Assembly (NCBI RefSeq): GCF_017814435.1
Contig: NZ_JAGJCB010000008.1
Location: 62,001 to 126,000 of the forward strand
DNA: 64,000 nt
Direction of reading: 5' to 3'
Source of the DNA: Mariniflexile gromovii
Lineage (GTDB): Bacteria; Bacteroidota; Bacteroidia; Flavobacteriales; Flavobacteriaceae
The notes under the pieces were generated by a model. The model did no database searches and had not been told where the DNA came from. It was given only the letters and a program-made list of their open reading frames with translations. Shown here one piece after another: positions 45,715 to 54,439 of the stretch. Made by a program: the position numbers and the translations under genes. Position 1 is the first letter of the stretch; each line of letters starts with the position of its first letter.

Positions 45715-47127
45715 TTAACCTAATTTACCATTAAAATACTGCATGGCCTTATCCCAAACAGCGCAACCTACTTTATTACCTAGTTTTCGCGCTTCTAAAT
45801 CGCCAGACACAAAATGAATGCCTCCATAAAGTCTGGATATACCTGCCTCATCTGCTGCTGCTTTTAAGGTGTCCCAACACAATGTAATATCTTCTGAAGG
45901 TGTACAACCAGGCTCAACTTTAGAGCCTCCTTTTGGTATGGTAACTGAATCTCCATATTTTCCGCTTTCGCAAAAATTTGAAAGCACTTCAGCAGTTGCT
46001 GCACTGAATGTACTATGACCTGAAACATACTCACCAAAAGGCGGTGTTGGAATATATGGCAACCAGTTATCTCCTTCAATTTCCTTGGTGCCTTCACAAG
46101 GACCTCCCCAAGCCTTAACCGTTTTACCTCTATATACATAATGAATTGCCGAAATGGGCCTTACATAATCATAATATAATTTGCAGTCCCAGGCTGCTAT
46201 GGCTGCATCCATTAATGCATTGGATACTGCAAAAAACATCTTAATATCAAAAGCATTCTTGTAACCATATTTTTTTGAAAGGTACCTTGCTATTCTACAA
46301 CATTGTTCAGGAGGTGCTGCCCAAGGTCCATTTTTATTATTAATAGCATCGGCAAACTTGTCTTCATGCATCCCGCCCCAGAATTCGGCTATCATTTTTT
46401 GCTCATCGGTTAATCCTTCACTATATTTTAAAAGAACCTCAGCTTGTTTTTCATAGGCGCGAGTACCACATTTGATAGGAGCAGGTGGTCTAAACTCGCC
46501 ACCCCACTTTAATGCAAAAGGTTTTACCAACCCCCAATGTGCGGTAAGGCATTGTTGTGGCTTATTATCTTTTAATTGAGGTTGCCAGCGATCAGGATAT
46601 TTTATGGATTGTGGTAATGGTGGGTTAGCAGGATGATAGCCACTGAAATCGGAAAAATGGCCTGCATATAAAGTTGAATATGCGTTAGATAAGTCGCCTG
46701 AACGACATTCAATAATCAATCTACCCGACAAATTGCCTATACCAGCAGGATTGTTAGGTTTTAAGTTTTTATCATCGGGGTCAAAACCACAATCGCACAT
46801 AAAATCCCGGAACATGTTTTTATGTTCTGGTGGTAATGATAGCCAGAACAATTCCTGCAATACGGTATATGCGGCATGACTGTATGCACGCTCCCTATTA
46901 CCTGAAATGCACTCGCTATCGGGCTGTTTTAAACGGCTACCAGTAGTGGTACTTACTTCACAACCGCCATCATTGTAATTGGTCCATGCATCATACATAG
47001 CTGTGTGAACCATTGCCAATGCTCTAGAAGCTATGGTTGGTGGTAAACCCACATAATGTATGGCATCGCAGGTTAACCGATTCCATTTGTGGGCTTTACT
47101 GGGTTTGTAATTTTCGTTTGTTGCCAT
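45715..47127 (-). CDS. Vanadium-dependent haloperoxidase (PAP2 superfamily)
   Basis: A 470-residue protein without signal peptide. All vanadate-site residues of fungal chloroperoxidase can be matched. CKLYYDYVRPIS gives Lys and Arg seven apart (near residues 319 and 326). EYVSGHSTFSAATAEVL gives Ser, Gly and His near 371-373. SRLYGGIHFVSGD gives Arg and His six apart near 431-437. Bacterial members oxidise halides with hydrogen peroxide or act as phosphatases. It lies between a possible immunity gene and parA in the injection-system operon, so it may be cargo or a helper. Its lack of a secretion signal would fit loading into the particle. Substrate unknown. Confidence 0.92.
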   Translation of the reverse strand: MATNENYKPSKAHKWNRLTCDAIHYVGLPPTIASRALAMVHTAMYDAWTNYNDGGCEVSTTTGSRLKQPDSECISGNRERAYSHAAYTVLQELFWLSLPPEHKNMFRDFMCDCGFDPDDKNLKPNNPAGIGNLSGRLIIECRSGDLSNAYSTLYAGHFSDFSGYHPANPPLPQSIKYPDRWQPQLKDNKPQQCLTAHWGLVKPFALKWGGEFRPPAPIKCGTRAYEKQAEVLLKYSEGLTDEQKMIAEFWGGMHEDKFADAINNKNGPWAAPPEQCCRIARYLSKKYGYKNAFDIKMFFAVSNALMDAAIAAWDCKLYYDYVRPISAIHYVYRGKTVKAWGGPCEGTKEIEGDNWLPYIPTPPFGEYVSGHSTFSAATAEVLSNFCESGKYGDSVTIPKGGSKVEPGCTPSEDITLCWDTLKAAADEAGISRLYGGIHFVSGDLEARKLGNKVGCAVWDKAMQYFNGKLG

Positions 47128-47139
47128 GTCTATATAGTA

Positions 47140-47709
47140 TTAAATATTTTGATTATATAATTTCATTGACAATTCAGAATCTTGCGGTGAAATTAACCTC
47201 TTCGTTTTAACAAACTCTCCTAAATTCCATAAGTCGACTCCTTTAGCACCTTCATTTTCATGCCAACTTGTTCCATGCCAATCATTGTTAGCTTCTTCAT
47301 CATATATATAATTTCTAGCTATTTTAAACTCTTGCCCTATTTTAGTCACCAAAAAAAGAATATCTATACTTAAATAACCATCTTGTTCCTGATTCATAAC
47401 AGAACAAAATGCTATATATATATTGTCAAACCTTTTAGATTTAGATTTATATTCACTCAATTTAAATAAAATCCTCTTTTTAAATGGCTCAGTTGGTGCA
47501 GGTGGAACTGGTATAAAAGATGGCATTTTAGGTTTGGGATATTCTCTAATAATAACTCCTAAATTATTCTTCAGAGCTTCAACGCAAAATGAGTATAGTA
47601 AGATAGCTTTTTCATTTGCATCCTTAAAATTATTATCTTGTTGAGCCGTAAAACTAGCATCTGCTTCAACCTGAAAAAAATTTTCTAAAAATTCTATTAC
47701 ATTATCCAT
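47140..47709 (-). CDS. Hypothetical protein, candidate immunity protein
   Basis: A 189-residue soluble protein, four bases downstream of the giant DUF4157 toxin-like gene. The N-terminal helices (DNVIEFLENFFQVEADASFTAQQ) are followed by a beta-rich middle (YLSIDILFLVTKIGQEFKIARNYIYDEEANND) and WHGTSWHENEG. It is acidic and has no signal peptide. No family was recognised. Position and size are those of a cognate immunity protein for the nuclease-like C terminus upstream. It could also be a particle component. Confidence in the gene is good, in the function low. Confidence 0.6.
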   Translation of the reverse strand: MDNVIEFLENFFQVEADASFTAQQDNNFKDANEKAILLYSFCVEALKNNLGVIIREYPKPKMPSFIPVPPAPTEPFKKRILFKLSEYKSKSKRFDNIYIAFCSVMNQEQDGYLSIDILFLVTKIGQEFKIARNYIYDEEANNDWHGTSWHENEGAKGVDLWNLGEFVKTKRLISPQDSELSMKLYNQNI

Positions 47710-47713
47710 ACAT

Positions 47714-50700
47714 TTATTTTTTCTTATTTATTAGTATTTTGCTCAAAGTAGTATCTGGCCCTATTTCTGTAAATATTCCATTTGCACCTATACTTTTTGT
47801 TCCATTTTTCTTAATATCATTTACCATATAAGTAACACCTTGACAAAGCTTTGGATCTTTATCACTTGCAATCATCTCTCTCAATTTTGTAATTTGTTCA
47901 CTTGTCATTTTTGCATTGGCTGATTTTAATCCCTTAACAATTTCACTGTCCGTAACTGGATTCCATCTTGCTAAAACAGTTAAATCGAAAGTAACAAAAT
48001 CTTCAGGGTTTTTCTTTTTAAGATTATTTTCTACTTTTTTAATCTGCTTTTTGACATACTCTTCGGCAGTTTTCATTGTTTTTCGATTATAATCTGCTGA
48101 TGTAGTGACTAAATTTAATGCATTTTTATAGCCTGATCCCAGAAATGTATCTGCTAACACATGCGACGCATCAAAACCTATTTCTTTATTCGCAACATGC
48201 GAATCTGAGTCTTTTAAAGCTCTATTTGCTTCTTCTTGATTAACTGATTCTGTTCTACCTCGTGTTTTTGGTATTTTTAAGACCAAATCTCTACCATAAG
48301 TTATTTGATCTACTCCTTCTGTACCATTAACTTGAGCTATCTGTAAATGGCTGAAAAATTTTCGTATTTCATTTCTACCATTAATTTCTACCTCATAAGT
48401 ATATTCAATGGTTATAGAACCTTTGTCTACTCTTACACTTATTACTTTAGGGGTAAACTTATCATGTTCTTCAGTTATATTGCCTTGTAATGATTCTTTG
48501 TAATAAGTTGTTAAAGAATTTGTTGCTGTTTTCTGTTTGTTTTTATCGGTAATCTGGTCTACAATGGCAGTTCTAGCTTCCATTGCTCTAGCTGTTTGTC
48601 CTCCATGAATTATAGGAACTCTATTATTTATAAATTCTTTCTTTTTACTTGTTACTTCTTGTTTCTTTTTCTCTTTTTGGTCACTTAAAGCTGTAGTTAG
48701 AGCATTACTAGCTTGATTGTTTACCAATTTTTTACCAAAACTGTGCGAATTAGCATCCATAGGAGATGAAAACAAACTTTTTGTTGAAGGAGTCAAACCT
48801 TTTAATTTTTCAACTAAAACAGGCCATTCCTTTACATCTTTTAAGTTTTTGCTGTTTTTTTCAATGGCATCATAGATTGCTAACTTAACATTTGGATCTA
48901 TTTTTTTCAAATAAGCATCAAACCTAGCCATCACTCCATTTTCATCACCAAAAATTTCAAACAATTGAGTCATTTCATGCATTAATCTTTTTTCTTCTTT
49001 CTCTGTTACGTTATATGCTTTAGTAGCTTCACTAATTTCTTTTGGACTTGGGTTTTTTGTTGCCTGATCAATTTCTTTTTTTGCAGTTGTTGCTTTTACT
49101 TTTGTAGATTCATATAATTTACCGGCTGACTGGAGCATTTTTTTTGCTTTTTCTTTTTTCTCTTCAGGAAGATCACTTACTTTTTTATCCCATTTAGTTA
49201 TCCTACCCTTAATAGTCATACGAGTACTAGCTACCATAATTTCAACCCCATTTTTCGTATCTATCCATATTTTATGTGATTCACCGCCTACGTTAAAACT
49301 TATTTTTTCACCTACTTCTTTATCTTTTAAAATATTTTTATCATCTTTTTTATCTTTACCGTCTTTTCCTTTACCCTTACCTTTACCAAACAATTTACTC
49401 ACCTGTTTCACAAGGAATTTAACCATCTTATCAAGAATGGCCTTAAATGGTTTTTGTATGGTTTCAATGACCTTACGAATTGCTTTACCAATACCAGAAA
49501 GACCTACAAAACGGGCAGCAAATGAAAGAATCATGGGTATGGTTTTACCCAATGTTTTTTCAACAAACCCTGCTGCTTGACCAATGGCGCCGCTTGCAAT
49601 GGCTCCTATGGAATCGAAAACTGATTTTACAAAATCTATAATACGATCCCAATTCTCTACAAAAAACATGACTACATCATATAGTAACATAATGGCTTGC
49701 ACAATGGCTCCTGCAGGGTTGAGCATTGAAAGCAATTTGACTGACATTTTCTTAATAATTTGGGTAACCGCCCAATTACGAATGCCTTCCATTACTTTTG
49801 TTTTGATCTCTCCCGCTTTTTCCATTATTATATCCCACAAAGCAATAGGACCTTCTTTAACTACGCGTTTGATGATATCTACCCCTTTTTCAGCAGCAGC
49901 CATAATAGTCTCGCCCTTAGCTCCTAAACCTTTTACGATTTTAGGGCGAATGACATTCCATGTAAGTCCAGCTACCTGAAGACCAAGAAATAAAATGCCT
50001 TTCATATCAAACTTTTGGGGTAATTCTAATCCGCTATCGCCCATTTGCCCCATGAGCCATCCCACAAGTCCTTTTTTAAGCCAAGAAACAATGTTGGTTA
50101 CAAAACCTTTAATTCCGCCACCAACTGCTTTTACTAAATTTTTGAAAAAACCTATAGGGTCTGTAAACAGTTTTTTCAGTACCGTTGCTCCCTTATCTAA
50201 TAAGCTTATAATTTTATCTGGGCTACCTCCAAGTTTTTCAATGGCCCATTTAAAGAATTTCTTAGCGGCATAAAGCAATAAAGCACCTAGTTTGCCAACC
50301 AATCCACTCATTTCAGATTTCATTTCTTCAATCTTCTTATCAATGGCTTTCATGGCTTCATCCTTTTTATCGCATAATTTTTGCTGAAGTTTTTTCTTCT
50401 CGTCTTCTACATGCTTATCGAGTGCTTCAAGTTTTTTTGTTGTTTCTTCCTGCCCTCGTTTACCAGCTTCTTTTAATTCTGGCCCAAGTTCATCTATGTA
50501 CTTTTGAATCTCTTTTTTTGCAGTAACAATTTCCTCTTTACAGGATTTTATTGTTTTTTCGTTTTCAGCATTAATATCAATAATTAAGAGGTCTATGGCT
50601 TTTACAAACGTTTCACGCTCGCTAGTGAATATTTCTTTAATTGCTGGAAAATGATCTATGCCAACAAATTTGTCTTTTAACCATTTGGCGCCGCCCCAGA

Positions 50701-52990
50701 ATCCGGAATATCTATCAGATTTCCATGCATTCACTCTACGTTTTACATTATTTTCAAATGCTATAGAGTGTGTTTTTTGTCCATTGTCGAACGTATTTAA
50801 AGCCTGAGTTTCTAAATTACTTAGTTTTTCTTTTACAACATCTTCCGCTAGCTTGTACCTATCATTAATCCATTTTGTAACATTTTCTCTCTTTAGCTCT
50901 AATTCAGATTTTGTTTTTTCTTGCTCAATTTTTGCTCCATTAAGTTCATTGTTTCTTTGTTCCTCCATTGAACCTCTTGCCTTCTCTTCTTCTTTTTGAA
51001 GGTCGGTTTCAACTTTACTTTGTTGCTCTGCTGCAAAATTTTGCAAATTGGCAGGTTCGGTTGCAACTTTTTCTTTTAAAGTGGTTTTTTCTTTATTTGC
51101 TTCAGCTATATCGCCACTATCAACATTTTCAAACTCCGCTTGCATGTCTTTAGACACACCTTCTTTTTCATAAATTCCATCTGCTTCCTCTTCAAAATTA
51201 GAAAGATCTGTTTGTTCAATAGGTACTGCTGGTACTGCGCCTTTACCAAGGTTAAGGTTTGAGGTATCTGGAGCGCTCTCTATTTCTGGCAAGGCTTCTG
51301 GTATTTCACTTTCAGCTGGTGCTGGCGGCGTTTCTATTTCATTATATGTACCTTGTATTTCACCAACTTGCTTGGTGGTTCCTGCCAACACTTTGTTTCC
51401 AATTACTTGTGCTTTTTTTTCTGACTCAAACTCATTGAGCTCTTTTACTTTTGATGGAACGGCATCAGAAATTGCCTTGTCCATTTCACTTTTAATCTCA
51501 GCATCGTTAGCCTTTGGCTCTTCGGCTTCTTCTAGAGTATTTATTTGTTCGGCATTGCTGAGAGATTGCCCTTCTTCTAAAGGAGGTTCTACCGCTACAT
51601 CTGTTTGCGTAGTTTTTTCTTCAGCAGTATCGTGAGCCGATTCATTATCTGCCAATTCTTGTGATTTTTTTGCTCCTTCATTACATACACCTGCACTTTG
51701 GGTTTCAAGATATTCAAGGGTTTCACCTCCTTTTTCCATTAGTGGTGCTTCAGTTGTTTCTGTACCGGTTGCATTTGCCTCTTCATTAACGTTTGGTTCA
51801 GCAACTGCACTATCTTGTTCAGGTTTAGGTTCTTTTTTCTTTTGTGAAGCTGGCACAACAACATCTGGTTTCTTGGGCACGGGTATAGCTACTCTAGATC
51901 CATTAGATCCTGACGCTTCAGGTAAAGGTTCCGGTTTGGGCGGCTCTACTACTGGTATCCCTTCATTTGCCATTAGCTCTGCTTGTTCACCTTCTTTAAC
52001 GGCTTCATTTTGCGTTTTTATAGCTTCAGATGGATCAAAAGCATCTTTTTGTTCTTTATTGCTCTCTTTTATTTGTCTTTCTAGCTCCTCTTTATCTACT
52101 TCTTCTTCAAGCTGAACATCTGGTTTTTTCATTACACTGGCGCCCTGCTGTACCGTATGCGTCAACTCATGCGCCAATAAATGTTTCCCTGAATTTGAAT
52201 TGGTATCATATTTCCCTTGGTTAAAATAAATATCATTGCCATGGGTAAAGGCTTGTGCCCCCAATTCTTTATTCATTTGAACGGATTCACTGCATGTATG
52301 TACTTTTACATTACTAAAATCGGCTCCAAATTCTGAGCCCATAGAATTTTGTAAATCAGATGGTAATGAACTCCCTTTTCCTTTACTTGAATTTAAACGT
52401 TCTTCTAAATTAGGTGCTTCATTTGTATCTGCGCTTGCTTCTTTTTTTTGTAGTTCTGTATCGCTTTCTAACAGTTCTTCATGTTCCTTCTTTTGTAATT
52501 TTTCGTCCTCTTCACAATGGGCACATTTTGGTTGAATTACTGGTGATGAAATTAATTTTGTTTGTATTTCAGATTCGGGTTGCTCTGCATTACTTTCGAA
52601 AATAGGTTTAAGTTGAATAGGATTATTTTCATTTACTGAAACCTCTTCTTTTTTTTGAAGTTTTTCTTCTTCTTCACATTCTGAACATTTGGCTTGTATT
52701 GCAGTATTTCCATTATAACCTATGGTGTTTGCTGACTCGTTACTTGATGATAAGCGTTGAACCACCTTATCTGCCATAGTATCGGCTTCTACTTCATACT
52801 TATCATTAGGTTGACCAATAGTTAACTTAGGCTGAACAGTTGTTGGACTAAAAAAGGCTTCGGGAGTCTGATTTTCATTAGATTTTGAAAAAAAGCCGTC
52901 TTTCCCATCTTTATTAAAGAAGGGTTGCCGCTTCAGTTGTATTTGGTTTTGAGCGGTTGAACTTTTTTTTTGTACTTCTGCTACTTCCAA
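47714..52990 (-). CDS. Giant DUF4157 protein with nuclease-like C terminus (eCIS effector)
   Basis: A 1758-residue protein; the only plausible start is a TTG at 52990. Residues 20-75 hold the eCIS leader (PFFNKDG.., FFSKS.., VQPKLTIGQPNDKYEVEADT). Two CxxC-type repeats (KCSECEEEEKLQKKEE and KCAHCEEDEKLQKKE) follow, then DUF4157 with HELTH near 273. A Pro/Glu-rich linker (300-620), coiled-coil stretches (620-920) and a long hydrophobic helical region (about 950-1230) come next. The C-terminal 200 residues contain GFDASHVLADTFLG and NALNLVTTSADYNRKTM (about 1604-1632), similar in layout to the His/Asn core of DNA/RNA non-specific endonucleases. Likely an injected toxin. Function inferred. Confidence 0.8.
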   Translation of the reverse strand: MEVAEVQKKSSTAQNQIQLKRQPFFNKDGKDGFFSKSNENQTPEAFFSPTTVQPKLTIGQPNDKYEVEADTMADKVVQRLSSSNESANTIGYNGNTAIQAKCSECEEEEKLQKKEEVSVNENNPIQLKPIFESNAEQPESEIQTKLISSPVIQPKCAHCEEDEKLQKKEHEELLESDTELQKKEASADTNEAPNLEERLNSSKGKGSSLPSDLQNSMGSEFGADFSNVKVHTCSESVQMNKELGAQAFTHGNDIYFNQGKYDTNSNSGKHLLAHELTHTVQQGASVMKKPDVQLEEEVDKEELERQIKESNKEQKDAFDPSEAIKTQNEAVKEGEQAELMANEGIPVVEPPKPEPLPEASGSNGSRVAIPVPKKPDVVVPASQKKKEPKPEQDSAVAEPNVNEEANATGTETTEAPLMEKGGETLEYLETQSAGVCNEGAKKSQELADNESAHDTAEEKTTQTDVAVEPPLEEGQSLSNAEQINTLEEAEEPKANDAEIKSEMDKAISDAVPSKVKELNEFESEKKAQVIGNKVLAGTTKQVGEIQGTYNEIETPPAPAESEIPEALPEIESAPDTSNLNLGKGAVPAVPIEQTDLSNFEEEADGIYEKEGVSKDMQAEFENVDSGDIAEANKEKTTLKEKVATEPANLQNFAAEQQSKVETDLQKEEEKARGSMEEQRNNELNGAKIEQEKTKSELELKRENVTKWINDRYKLAEDVVKEKLSNLETQALNTFDNGQKTHSIAFENNVKRRVNAWKSDRYSGFWGGAKWLKDKFVGIDHFPAIKEIFTSERETFVKAIDLLIIDINAENEKTIKSCKEEIVTAKKEIQKYIDELGPELKEAGKRGQEETTKKLEALDKHVEDEKKKLQQKLCDKKDEAMKAIDKKIEEMKSEMSGLVGKLGALLLYAAKKFFKWAIEKLGGSPDKIISLLDKGATVLKKLFTDPIGFFKNLVKAVGGGIKGFVTNIVSWLKKGLVGWLMGQMGDSGLELPQKFDMKGILFLGLQVAGLTWNVIRPKIVKGLGAKGETIMAAAEKGVDIIKRVVKEGPIALWDIIMEKAGEIKTKVMEGIRNWAVTQIIKKMSVKLLSMLNPAGAIVQAIMLLYDVVMFFVENWDRIIDFVKSVFDSIGAIASGAIGQAAGFVEKTLGKTIPMILSFAARFVGLSGIGKAIRKVIETIQKPFKAILDKMVKFLVKQVSKLFGKGKGKGKDGKDKKDDKNILKDKEVGEKISFNVGGESHKIWIDTKNGVEIMVASTRMTIKGRITKWDKKVSDLPEEKKEKAKKMLQSAGKLYESTKVKATTAKKEIDQATKNPSPKEISEATKAYNVTEKEEKRLMHEMTQLFEIFGDENGVMARFDAYLKKIDPNVKLAIYDAIEKNSKNLKDVKEWPVLVEKLKGLTPSTKSLFSSPMDANSHSFGKKLVNNQASNALTTALSDQKEKKKQEVTSKKKEFINNRVPIIHGGQTARAMEARTAIVDQITDKNKQKTATNSLTTYYKESLQGNITEEHDKFTPKVISVRVDKGSITIEYTYEVEINGRNEIRKFFSHLQIAQVNGTEGVDQITYGRDLVLKIPKTRGRTESVNQEEANRALKDSDSHVANKEIGFDASHVLADTFLGSGYKNALNLVTTSADYNRKTMKTAEEYVKKQIKKVENNLKKKNPEDFVTFDLTVLARWNPVTDSEIVKGLKSANAKMTSEQITKLREMIASDKDPKLCQGVTYMVNDIKKNGTKSIGANGIFTEIGPDTTLSKILINKKK

Positions 52991-53007
52991 TATTCAATTA
53001 ATTTATT

Positions 53008-54390
53008 CTATCTCCATTCTACTTTCAGCATGTCATTCATCCAAGGTAATTTGATGATGCTTAAATTCCATGGCAACTTATCGAGTAAAACATCCAGGGT
53101 TTTATGTTCTACATATAGTTTCCATCCGGATGCTTCCTTTTCTAGTTTTCCTTCACGTATTAAAAACCCTTCCCGTAAACTATCAGGACTCACATTTCCT
53201 AAAGCGCCCCAATGCTCAATAGCTGCCCCTAATACATTGTTGACCTCTATTTTTTCATCTTTTGTTATGATAAGTGTATGATCTACAGGCATGTTTACCG
53301 GCATGTTGCACAAGAATTTTGGCAATACCATTTCATATTCATGAGGTTTTTCATTTTCGGTGGCTAAATAATGGATAAGTAAAACTGCCTTACTTTGACT
53401 TTCAAAATCCTTAAACTCATTATTTTCCAATAGATTCAACTTTCTAAAAAGCGCGCTTAAAAAAGGGTGCAATAATACCACGCCGGCATTTTTAAAAAAG
53501 CTTGGGGTTTCAATAGTTTCAATTTCTACTTTATTTTCATCCTTTGTATATACAGTAGCATCTAATTGGATTTTAGGGTTCTTTTTTAAAGTACTATATA
53601 GAAATGGGTATTGATTTTTCTTAGGTCTTGTTACGTTATTCAATTCCTTGATTACTGGATTAAATTCTGGAAGACCTATCAAATTTTCACATATTTCGGT
53701 AGTATTCAGCTTTTTTTCATCAATAATTACTTGTTGGAATACCGACTTCCATAACGCTATTTCTAATTTTCTAAAAGGTTCCTTTTTCTTTAAAAGAAGG
53801 GTTTTATAAATGGCCTTAAGTTCTTCAAAAAAGACCAATAAATTGGACTGTGCATATCCGGTATAAAGTTCTGTAATCGATTTAAGCTGCTGTGGATCAT
53901 GTTGAAGCACTAACCTTTTTAAAGCTGTGGGATGCTTTTCCAATAATTTTTTAAGTGCCAGTACCGCATTTGAATTTAGGGCAAGGGTTTCTAAAACAAA
54001 CTCTATCCAATCGTCTTTTGGCGGTATGGTATACGATGGTAACATGCCCTTTCTAAGCCAATAAAGCCATATATTAAAATAGTGCTCACTTTTAGTTTTT
54101 TGGGAATTGACTTTCCATACATCTTCACTTTCAATACTTCCAGATTGCAACTTTTGTTTTTTATTGATAAGTTCTTCCTTTAAAAGACTTATTACTTTTT
54201 CAACTATGTTTTTGGTGTTATTTTCACTAAAAGTTACCTCACCCAAATCCAGTTCCAAAGTATCAAAGCGTAATATTTCATCCTCATTAACCATACTATC
54301 AAAAAGTTTATTCAACTCGGGAACCATATCTGCCCACACCATATCACTTACTTTTTGTTGCATGGCATATACATTTTTAGAAGTGTTCAC
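53008..54390 (-). CDS. Contractile injection system tape-measure protein, start region broken
   Basis: A 460-residue protein of the CIS tape-measure family. MVWADMVPELNKLFDSMVNEDEILRFDTLELDLGEV and the C-terminal GVVLLHPFLSALFRKLNLL..AVLLIHYLATEN are its hallmarks, from memory. The listed start is a GTG at 54390. The codon directly before it is TAA, and upstream in the same frame lies an ATG at 54435 and codons that extend the family N terminus (see 54391-54435). The tape measure sets tail length in this particle type. The gene lies between the giant baseplate gene and the giant toxin gene. Either the gene is disrupted or translation restarts at GTG. Confidence 0.85.
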   Translation of the reverse strand: MNTSKNVYAMQQKVSDMVWADMVPELNKLFDSMVNEDEILRFDTLELDLGEVTFSENNTKNIVEKVISLLKEELINKKQKLQSGSIESEDVWKVNSQKTKSEHYFNIWLYWLRKGMLPSYTIPPKDDWIEFVLETLALNSNAVLALKKLLEKHPTALKRLVLQHDPQQLKSITELYTGYAQSNLLVFFEELKAIYKTLLLKKKEPFRKLEIALWKSVFQQVIIDEKKLNTTEICENLIGLPEFNPVIKELNNVTRPKKNQYPFLYSTLKKNPKIQLDATVYTKDENKVEIETIETPSFFKNAGVVLLHPFLSALFRKLNLLENNEFKDFESQSKAVLLIHYLATENEKPHEYEMVLPKFLCNMPVNMPVDHTLIITKDEKIEVNNVLGAAIEHWGALGNVSPDSLREGFLIREGKLEKEASGWKLYVEHKTLDVLLDKLPWNLSIIKLPWMNDMLKVEWR

Positions 54391-54435
54391 TTATATATTA
54401 AAAATCTGTTTCCCTATGAGGTGATGGTTCGCCAT
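54391..54435 (-). other. Interrupted true start of the tape-measure gene
   Basis: From ATG at 54435 the minus strand reads MANHHLIGKQIFNI and then TAA (54391-54393), followed without gap by the GTG of the annotated frame. MANHHLIGKQIFNI matches the N-terminal pattern HxIxKQxFxL of this family, from memory, so the stop is inside the original gene. A CAA-to-TAA change would explain it. Confidence 0.65.
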
Positions 54436-54439
54436 ATAT

